Below, in pieces: positions 57,101-64,000 of a stretch of 64,000 nucleotides of DNA; within the stretch, counting starts at the first letter, position 1; each line of letters starts with the position of its first letter. The notes below the pieces were generated by a model, which was not told the DNA's origin, made no database searches, and was given only the letters and a program-made list of their open reading frames with translations. This DNA comes from Dactylonectria macrodidyma (Eukaryota > Ascomycota > Sordariomycetes > Hypocreales > Nectriaceae): positions 372,001-436,000 of the forward strand of contig JAGMUV010000031.1 of NCBI GenBank assembly GCA_020744425.1, written 5' to 3'. A program made the translations under genes and the position numbers.

Positions 57101-58816
57101 ATCTCCATCTCGAAACCGCCACCGTCCGCGAGAGCCTCCGCTTCAGCGCCATGCTCCGCCAGCCGGCGACAGTCAGCAAGCAAGACAAGTACAACTACGT
57201 TGAGGACGTCATCGACATGCTCAGCATGCGCGACTTTGCCGACGCCGTCGTCGGCATCCCCGGCGAGGGCCTCAACATCGAGCAGCGCAAGCTCCTGACC
57301 ATCGGCGTCGAGCTCGCCGCCCGCCCTAAGCTGCTCATCTTCCTCGACGAGCCGACCAGTGGCCTGGATTCGCAGAGTTCTTGGGCTATTTGCGCGTTTC
57401 TCCGCAAGTTGGCCGACGCGGGACAGGCTGTCTTGTGTACGGTTCATCAGCCCAGTGCCATTCTGTTCCAAAAGTTCGATCGTCTGTTGTTCCTCGCCGC
57501 AGGTGGCAAGACGGTCTACTTTGGTGATATCGGTGACAACTCGCGTACCCTGCTCGACTACTTTGAGCTCAACGGCGCTCGACACTGCGGCGGAGAAGAG
57601 AACCCGGCCGAGTATATGCTCGATGTCGTCAACCAAGGAACGAGCGCCAACGGCCAAGACTGGCACAGCCTCTGGCTGGCCAGCCCAGAGCGACAGGGCG
57701 TTATGGAGCACATTGAGCAGATCCACGCTGAGAAGGCCGGCGTCTCGGACCACGAAGGCGAAGGCGAGCAGTCCGAGTTTGCCGTGTCCTTTGGCATGCA
57801 AGTCGTGGCCGTGACGACGCGTGTCTTTCAGCAGTACTGGCGGACGCCCAGCTACGTCTTTTCCAAGTTCTCGCTGGGTATTGCGGCTGGTCTGTTCATT
57901 GGGTTTTCCTTCTACGATACCAAGGGCACCTTGGCCGGTATGCAGAACGTCCTCTTCGCCGTCTTCATGGTCATCACCATGTTTTCCACTCTCGTTCAAC
58001 AGGTATGCTCACTCGCTCTATCCGTCTACCACTGTATTGTAACCACCACTGCAGATTCAACCTTATTTCATCTCCCAGCGTGCCCTTTACGAAGTCCGCG
58101 AGCGGCCCAGCAAAGCCTACTCGTGGAAAGCATTCCTCATTGCCAGCGTCTGCGTCGAGATTCCCTACCAGCTCGTCACCGGCATCATCATGTACGCGTG
58201 CCTTTTCTACCCCGTGGTCGGAGTCCAGGACTCCTCGCGCCAAGGCCTGGTCTTGATCTTCATGATGCAAATCTTCCTGTACGCAAGCTCGTTTGCGCAA
58301 ATGACCATCGCCGCGCTCCCCGACGCGCAAACGGCTTCCGGACTCGTCACGCTCTTGACCCTCATGAGCTTGACCTTTTGCGGTGTTATGCAAGCCCCTA
58401 GTGCTCTGCCTGGCTTCTGGATGTTCATGTATCGCGTATCACCCTTTACCTACTGGATCGGCGGTATCGTGTCGACCCTGTTGCACGGCAGGGCGGTCGA
58501 GTGCTCCGTCGACGAGACATCTGTCTTTAGCCCGCCCCAGAATCAGACATGTGGCGAGTACATGTCTGACTTCTTGAGCGATGCCCCCGGCATGCTGCAG
58601 AACCCAGACGCTACCGAACAGTGCCGATACTGTTCCCTAACCGTTGCGGACCAGTATCTTTCTGGCAGCGGGATTTTCTACAGCGAGCGGTTCCGCAATT
58701 TCGGAATCATGTGGGCTTTTATTTTGTTTAATGTTTTCATTGCCGTTGCGACATATTACATGTTCCGGGTCAAGACCTGGAACTTCAAGTCTTTCGGAAA
58801 GAAGCCAAAGGCCTGA
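54139..58816 (+). CDS. PDR-type ABC transporter (ABCG full-size), with two compensating indels
   Basis: Five exons (54139-54879, 54937-55214, 55267-57044, 57101-58002, 58055-58816) total 1,487 codons, normal for PDR pumps. Order is NBD1-TMD1-NBD2-TMD2. NBD1 has the family's variant Walker A (GRPGSGCST, about residue 195) and [13 protein letters not shown]2 has canonical Walker A (GVSGAGKTT), [10 protein letters not shown] in place of the usual LSGGQ-type signature, and Walker [14 protein letters not shown]. Two blocks of six helices follow the NBDs, with large Cys-containing loops. These plasma-membrane pumps export drugs and small metabolites. In exon 2 the frame is disturbed. A C9 run at 54951-54959 shifts it by +1, an ACACAC tract near 55101-55106 restores it, and the intervening 50 codons read correctly only in the other frame, with a TGA in the nominal frame. 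The lesion is either real or a homopolymer sequencing error. Confidence 0.93.
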
Positions 58817-59482
58817 ACAAGGATAGAAAGGGCATTTCATTTGTACATGGGGCATCTCAATGCCATGGCTTAGAGGAGTTACACAAGCGTATATAACTGT
58901 TAGAGTTGCACCTTAGAGTTTTAGCTTAATAATTGTTATCAACTTCCAAACTTGGACCACTGCCGTTGCTGATGATCTGTTAAATGAACTGGCTAGTGGC
59001 TACCACATGTAACATTGTTGGGAAAATCACCCAACGCAATTGTTTCCTCCGCTATCTCCGCAGTTTCAACAGCTGTTAATGTTAGACTGTGCACAAAGGA
59101 ACAGGACCCTGGTATACTAGCTTGCTTACTGCTTGACGGACTGCTACTCGTAGAGGAACGGCTTGCGCTTGGTGGGCCGGCAGAATGACATTATCGCTGG
59201 TCTGACCTTCAGGTGAAATGGTAAAGCGGCCCATTGTCAGACGCGGTTTGAAGTCTTGTTGAGTCGGGGATTCTGATGATGACTATTCCGAGACAGAAAA
59301 GTAAACGTGAACTTGGTATGTAATTGACAAGCTCCACGTAAATCGTTTGCTGTGTTTGGATACAGATCATTGCTCGTTCGGATGAATAAGCGATCCAGGT
59401 TGTGTCTTTCCAACTCTACTTACCGCGAGTGTCTTGCTATCTTCACAACAGACAGCCCGGAACTGCCTGTGTGCTTCACAGG
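58817..59482. other. intergenic stretch between ABC transporter and monooxygenase
   Basis: No gene is seen. It holds the transporter 3' region and the promoter of the monooxygenase, in the same orientation. Confidence 0.4.
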
Positions 59483-59627
59483 ATGGTGCCAAGTCGCAAC
59501 TTCAAGATCATCATCGCTGGTGGAGGCATCGCCGCCCTCACTCTAACCATCCTCCTCGAAAAGTTCGACATCGACTATATCTTGTTGGAGGCTCATGATG
59601 AGATTGCGCTACTTGTACCGGTAGAAG

Positions 59628-62600
59628 CATACTTGGGCATTGTAGAGTAGAGGGAGCTCTACCCACTTTTCTACTCTACCCAGGTAGAGGAATGGTCTCC
59701 TCTACTCTACCCGGGTAGAGTGGGTAGAGTGGTGGGTAGAGTGGTGGAGTAGCGGGCGGACGATAGGTAGATAGTGAATGTAGATGCTATAATTTGCCCA
59801 ATTCTTCGAAATATCCCTCCCTATATTAAACATCCCAATCCTCCTCATCGAAATCCATATTCATCTCATCGCCCATCTCCACGGTCTCTACAATCATCGC
59901 CAGCAGCTCCTCTGAAGAGATGAGGTTCCTTGCAAACCAGTTGCCCATGCATTCTAACCTCTGTAGGTTCTCCGGTGATAACCTAAGTCTATCCCAGCTC
60001 TGTGTACGGCGTGCGCCTGAGAAGTGTTGCTCTGGTTCAGCGGACGAGGGCGCGATTGAGAGGATATTAATGGCCATGCGGTGAAGACGAGGATAGCGCC
60101 GGCGCTGCTCCGGAGCTAACCACCACTGAAGAGGAGTTATCTTTAGAGCGTCAAGGTCGATGGTTTTATCTTCAATAAACGTCATAAACGTATCTTCATC
60201 CTCCTGCGAAGAAGGTTGAACTCTTAGACGACGTTTCAACCGGTCTAATTCATTTTCTACCCTCTTCTTCGAGGATGGATGAGACGTATCGATATCAGCA
60301 GCAGCAGCAGCAGCAGGGAGTGGCCCGTAAGTGAGATGCGCATATTCCTTCTTCCAGATTGAATAGGCAGCTTCAATAGTCTTCTGATGCCATTCTTCAG
60401 GCCAATTCTGAAGAAGATAGTGCTTCCGCTTCGAGGGATCGAGAAGCATTGCGGCGGCATACGCTGGCGTCGACTCAACGAGGGCGTAGTATTTATTAAG
60501 GATAAACCAGCCCATCTCAATAGAATGAACCATGCGGAGGTCCTTCTCTGGGCCTGATTTATATAAAATCTGTCAGACATCAGCCTTAAGAACTGCATCG
60601 ATGAAATAGGATACTGGCAAACCTTCTGATCCTCGAAGAAGGAGAGGATAGCATCCATCAGCGTAAGGCTCTGGGATAACGAAGCCTCACCGCCTTCAAC
60701 CCATAGTGTACCACTAGCAAATACAGAGAGAAACCTCTCTGTACGCTTAAGTGTATCCCACTCAGCACCATTGAGTCGGAAGTTGTCGCATTCAGGGTGT
60801 TTATCAATGAAGTCCTTGATCTCTCGTTCCTTGCGTGCCGTTCGCTTGATGAGGTGGTACCACGAGGACCATCGCGTGTCGTTATCAATCCCTAATGTAA
60901 TGCCAACAGCCTCTATCCATCGATCATGATGGATAGAGCTATTTCGAAGCCATACAGCTAGATTATGAAGCTTCTGAAGTGCAGGGGTAGCACCCCAACC
61001 CTCAAACCCTTTACGCTTCGCTTTAACTGCACTCCCTCTTCTCTGGACCTGCTCATGAGCTCTCATGGAGGCCGGATTATCTTCAATGATCGGTGCGTCA
61101 AGATAGGCGGAGAACAGCTCGTAAGGGTCGGTATCCTCCGTCCGCTCAAGAGCCGCAAGAGCAGCTTTGAAAGCCTCTTTGGAGGTTGCAAGGAGAATGG
61201 CTTGAAGGGCAAGGTTAAGGATATGATCAAGGCAGCGGATGCGATGAGTAATTGGGTCATAATCAATCTGTTCGAGATAAGTGAGCCACCATCTAAAGCC
61301 AGTAGTTACCAGTAATGCAAACCCCAAATTCAAGTTTTAGAGACCGAGATAGCTCTATGAGCAGAGTATCATTTGAAGTGGCGTTATCCCCCGTGTGATG
61401 GCCAAGTTTAGTTGTTATCCCGAAGGATTTAAGGGTTCGGAGGATGATAGCCGCCTGGATCTCTCCGGAGTGGCTAAAGAGCACTTGTGGGAGTGCTAGC
61501 ATCCCGTGTTTGAACTGGTAATCCTGGGAGATCCACCTAACGCAGATGCAGAGATACGCCTTTCGAGCTGGGGATGTCCACATATCTATTGATATATGGA
61601 TATCGCCAATAGCTTCCTGCATGTTGTTCTGGAGTATTCGGCGATATCTCTCGTAATTGAGAACCAGGACACGGGTGAATGTTCTTCTGCTAATCTGTGC
61701 AAGGTCAGAGATCTCCGGGTTAGCAGAGAGGAGGATATCATGGAGTTCTGGCCACTCAATAGCATTGAGAGGAAGCCTCCTTCTAGCGCAGAGTGCCAGC
61801 AACGCCTGGAGATGCCGCGGCCGATCATAGGTCTCTCGAAGGACAAGTTCTCTCGAAGACTCATCCTTTTGAACCAAAAACGAATTCATGAACTGCTGAC
61901 CAGGCACCAAGTTAGTCTTGGAAGAGTTTTGGTGGTCTCCCATGTCCAGCCATCTCTTCCACAGAGATGGGTGATTGAGGCGGAGATGCTCCCGGGCTCC
62001 TGATGTGTATATTGTGCTCCAACTCTTCTTCTTACTATCCCAACAGGCAATACAGTAATGCAGGCGTTTATTTGAGGACTTCCCACTTCGATCAGACCTC
62101 CTCTTTAGCCTGAATTCGGGCTCCGAACCTCGGGCATATCGAAAGAAGGTCCAAATTGAATTTTTCTCGGCGCGGATAGAAATACTCGGAGGAACACTGG
62201 AAGCAACACTGGGCGCCGGTAGGGAGAGGTCCGGCGTGGGGGGCGTTGTAGGGCCGCCAAGGGATAATGCATCCTGTGAGAAAGACATGGCTAGAACCTG
62301 TATAGAGAGATTGAGTACCGGTATGTAACAATGTATTTGGTGAGGATTTCGGTAGTAACAAGCAAGAAAGCAGATGAGGACCAAGTTGATTTCTCACAAA
62401 GGTTTCTAGCTATATATACATGCCAAGGAGCAAACTATCCAACGTGGTGCTAAGTAGGCTGCAGGTAGGCAGTAGCCGAGCTAGCGCAGGCAGTGGCAGG
62501 CAGTGGCAGGCAGCATGTCTGGTACCGGCAGTATCTGCACTCACGTGAGAGGTTACCGCAATATATCGATGCAGAATTAATTAAATTCGACGACTCCCGA

Positions 62601-62777
62601 AGGATTTCAGCATCTACAACCTTATCAAATGATTAGATCTAATTGACCAATCAGGAGTGAGTAGAGTGGGTAGCTCTACCCACTTCCACTCTACTCTACT
62701 TGGGTAGAGTAGAGGGGGTATCTCCTCTACTCTACCCGGTAGAGTGGGTAGAGCTCCCTCTACAATGCCCAAGTATG
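59628..62777 (-). mobile_element. hAT transposon 4, inserted in the monooxygenase gene
   Basis: A 3,150-bp element with TIRs CATACTTGGGCATTGTAGAG and an exact 8-bp duplication GGTAGAAG (59620-59627, 62778-62785). Subterminal regions carry many GGTAGAGT/ACTCTACC motifs on both sides (59640-59755, 62655-62760). It encodes one transposase on the minus strand. It is a different lineage from the other hAT elements here. Confidence 0.95.
59826..62288 (-). pseudogene. hAT-4 transposase, nearly complete
   Basis: From ATG 62288. A BED-type finger (CIAC...HLRLNH) is followed by the RNase-H-fold core: DIHISIDMWTSPARKAY near 61580, HTGDNATSNDTLL near 61385 and RIRCLDHILNLALQ near 61220. The frame changes near 61300; the only possible intron is about 30 nt, too short, so this is probably a frameshift. 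A normal 53-nt intron lies near 60570-60622. The last exon has the late core (TPAYAAAMLLDPSKRKHY) and the dimerisation domain (IAPSSAEPEQHFSGARR), ending at 59826. The usual EC/ER of that motif reads EPEQHF. All domains are present, so the element was recently or still is functional apart from the frame change. Confidence 0.88.
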
Positions 62778-62954
62778 GGTAGAAGCTAGCATTGGCATGA
62801 TGCCAAACGGCTTGCTCATCCTAGATCAGCTAGGATGCTACGACGCCGTGAGAGCAGTGTCGCGAGGTGGAGAGACGGATAAGATTACTGTCCGCGACAG
62901 CAATGGCCGATCGATGGCCGTGAATGAAAATGTGCTAGACCACTTAGAGCACCG

Positions 62955-63407
62955 GTGAGTCGAGCCGTGCTCAGGGTTCAAATCCATACCACGAAATCCA
63001 CATATGGATCCATAATGTGGATCCATATCCATTCCATTCCATTCCACGTGGGCTTCAGCATTTCCATATCCACGCCACGGAGCCCCTTCCACATGTTCCA
63101 CATGTGGAAATCGTGGAAAATTTCAGGTGGGGTTCGAAAATACCTAGATTTCCTTGTGAAATCACGCATATCCTAAGTACTTTCTATCACCCACAACAAC
63201 ACAACATCGATTTGCCACCCCGTTTTCCTCCGTACACAACGAGTCCATTCTGGGGGCGTCACTGTTACCGTATTACCTCACGAAATTTAGGAAAGCCGGT
63301 GGGTCATAGGATCCCTGCCTTCCTGCACGTTCTATTCCTCATACAGATCATGCAACCTGCAGTGAGCAGAAATGCCTCTGGGGACTGTACAGTACTTTAC
63401 AGTAGAC
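62955..63407. other. region of GTGGA/TCCAC repeats after the truncated exon
   Basis: Includes a perfect palindrome (63002-63011 and 63019-63028, ATATGGATCC with a 7-base loop) and several CCACATGTGG-like dyads at 63000-63125. It looks like a decayed non-autonomous DNA element lying where intron 1 of the monooxygenase should be. No TIR/TSD pair could be fixed. Confidence 0.45.
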
Positions 63408-63467
63408 ACTCTTTACACTCTTTACACTCTTTACACTCTTTACACTCTTTACACTCTTTACACTCTT
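63407..63467. repeat. 9-bp tandem repeat (ACTCTTTAC)
   Basis: About 6.5 perfect copies of a 9-mer, just upstream of the LINE-like ORF. It could be a 5' or 3' junction repeat of that element. Confidence 0.9.
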
Positions 63468-63514
63468 CTAGGCGAAAGAACGGGTTGGCGCTGCCTCGAG
63501 CGTGGCACCGGGAG

Positions 63515-64000
63515 ATGGACGCGACCGCTGAGGAGATCCTGGTCGCGGGTGGGGATTCGGTGACCGCGACGCGTCGCTCGTCGAGACCCGTGAAACCAAC
63601 CGCGAAAGCCCAAAAGTTTTGGCAAGTAGCCTCAAGCCAGGCCGGGACATCGAAGAATGCCGGCACAAAGCAAGTGGCAGCAGGCGACAACGACTGGGAC
63701 AATGCGGACGAGGGACTGCAGGCTGTGGATGGCGCGGCCCGCAGCGATTCATCGCTAATGCAGATGATGCTCCAGACGACGCTCCAGACGATGCTCCAGG
63801 AAACGTCGAGCCATCTCATGAGCAAGCAGAAACAGATGCTGGAGAGACTCTGGGATGCTTTGATGGAGAACCAGCAGAAAGCGACAAAGGTGATTAGCGA
63901 TCAGCTGGAGATGATCCGACAACTCCAGCAGGAGATACGGACGGTCAGGGCCGAGGCGGCTGACGACCGGAAGAAAGCCGAGGAAACCAGAAGCATGCAG
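63515..64000 (+). CDS. LINE (Tad-type) ORF1-like protein, N-terminal part, runs off the window
   Basis: An open frame of 162 codons from ATG 63515 with no stop before the window ends. The first 60 residues are Ala/Thr/Arg-rich with an RRSSRPVKPTAKAQK-like basic patch. Residues about 85-162 form a long coiled coil rich in Gln, Glu, Met and Leu (MQMMLQTTLQTMLQE, then MLERLWDALMENQQKA). This architecture matches the start of ORF1 (gag-like) proteins of fungal Tad-type LINEs, in which zinc knuckles follow further on. The diagnostic knuckles and reverse transcriptase would lie to the right, so the call rests on composition and context. Confidence 0.5.
   Translation, partial: MDATAEEILVAGGDSVTATRRSSRPVKPTAKAQKFWQVASSQAGTSKNAGTKQVAAGDNDWDNADEGLQAVDGAARSDSSLMQMMLQTTLQTMLQETSSHLMSKQKQMLERLWDALMENQQKATKVISDQLEMIRQLQQEIRTVRAEAADDRKKAEETRSMQ

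Larger units (their letters stand above)
59483..62954 (+). pseudogene. FAD-dependent monooxygenase, first exon split by hAT-4
   Basis: Starts at ATG 59483 with a dinucleotide-binding beta-alpha-beta fold (FKIIIAGGGIAALTL, then YILLEA about 25 residues on). The frame stops inside the left end of hAT-4. It resumes exactly after the right TSD at 62786 with ASIGMMPNGLLILDQLG and DAVRAVSRGG, typical of PaxM/salicylate-hydroxylase-type monooxygenases. A donor site GTGAGT at 62955 marks the end of exon 1, but the following exons are not found, so the gene is also 3'-truncated. Only about 105 codons remain. The intact enzyme would have hydroxylated or epoxidised an aromatic or terpenoid substrate. 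The first exon shows no stop apart from the insertion. Confidence 0.85.

Noticed and set aside
57034..57999. 321-codon minus-strand frame inside the ABC transporter
   Set aside because: Antisense shadow of the NBD2 coding region; GC-rich codons keep it open.
61293..61333. 30-nt intron in the hAT-4 transposase
   Set aside because: Too short for a fungal intron and the ends do not give the right phase; a frameshift is more likely.
62900..62985. B-box-like GGTTCAAATCC after the monooxygenase exon
   Set aside because: The flanking bases do not pair as a T-stem and no A box lies at the right distance.
63407..63467. Tandem array considered as CRISPR
   Set aside because: Units are 9 bp and contiguous with no spacers, and the genome is eukaryotic.
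1..64000. Starship-type giant transposon
   Set aside because: No DUF3435 tyrosine-recombinase captain gene was found on either strand; cargo-like content alone is not evidence.

Overview
The window looks like filamentous ascomycete DNA, most likely Sordariomycetes and possibly Hypocreales. The reasons are short introns (about 48-79 nt) with fungal splice signals, fungus-specific families (Zn2Cys6 regulators, a PTH11-type rhodopsin-fold protein, a PDR-type ABC transporter, an APC permease of the choline/GABA type), and typical fungal transposons. It is a transposon-rich accessory region in which a few host genes sit between many nested and mostly decayed elements. No rRNA, tRNA, CRISPR or bacterial feature was found.

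Layout. 0.8-2.3 kb: five-exon PTH11-like membrane protein (minus strand). 4.3-13 kb: a complete Ty1/Copia element (5566-12339, 142-bp LTRs) lying between the C-terminal part of a PIF1-type helicase and a zinc-ribbon N-terminal fragment on the same strand. Its 3' non-coding region holds nine tandem units with a conserved, covarying hairpin. 13.3-19.2 kb: a second, decayed Copia split by a Fot1/pogo-type element. 19.7-21.6 kb: intact five-exon amino acid/choline-type permease. 22-23 kb: a MITE and a pogo transposase fragment. 23.85-27.93 kb: hAT element 1, with terminal inverted repeats (TIRs) and an 8-bp target-site duplication (TSD). 29.17-33.06 kb: a small non-autonomous hAT with a 3-kb hAT inserted in it, both with exact 8-bp TSDs. 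33.4 kb: second MITE copy. 34.6-38.6 kb: broken Helitron/PIF1-type helicase and a divergent two-exon gene of unknown function. 38.9-44 kb: decayed piggyBac with 45-bp TIRs, containing an apparently intact pogo-type element whose transposase has a C-terminal SAP domain and which also carries a second convergent ORF. 44.3-45.6 kb: hAT deletion derivative. 45.8-49.3 kb: Zn2Cys6 regulator, a third MITE, and an adenosine/adenine-deaminase-family gene with a one-base frameshift. 50.2-58.8 kb: second Zn2Cys6 regulator and a full-length PDR-type ABC transporter with two compensating indels. 59.5-63 kb: the start of an FAD-dependent monooxygenase cut by a 3.15-kb hAT element. 63.5-64 kb: start of a LINE-ORF1-like coding region that runs off the window.

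How the genes relate. The apparently intact host genes are the PTH11-like receptor, the permease and the two Zn2Cys6 factors, with the frame-disturbed ABC transporter and deaminase beside them. They suggest sensing, nutrient uptake and export. A regulator, an ABC exporter and an FAD monooxygenase within 13 kb resemble the edge of a detoxification or metabolite locus, but the monooxygenase is broken and no backbone synthase is present. The main story is the nested history of the elements: at least four hAT lineages, three pogo/Fot1-like elements, two Copia, one piggyBac, two PIF1/Helitron-type remnants and three related MITEs. Several keep exact TSDs, so the order of insertions can be read.

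The leads most likely to be new are the repeated hairpin array of the Copia element, the two-gene SAP-pogo transposon, and the gene divergent from the Helitron-type helicase.
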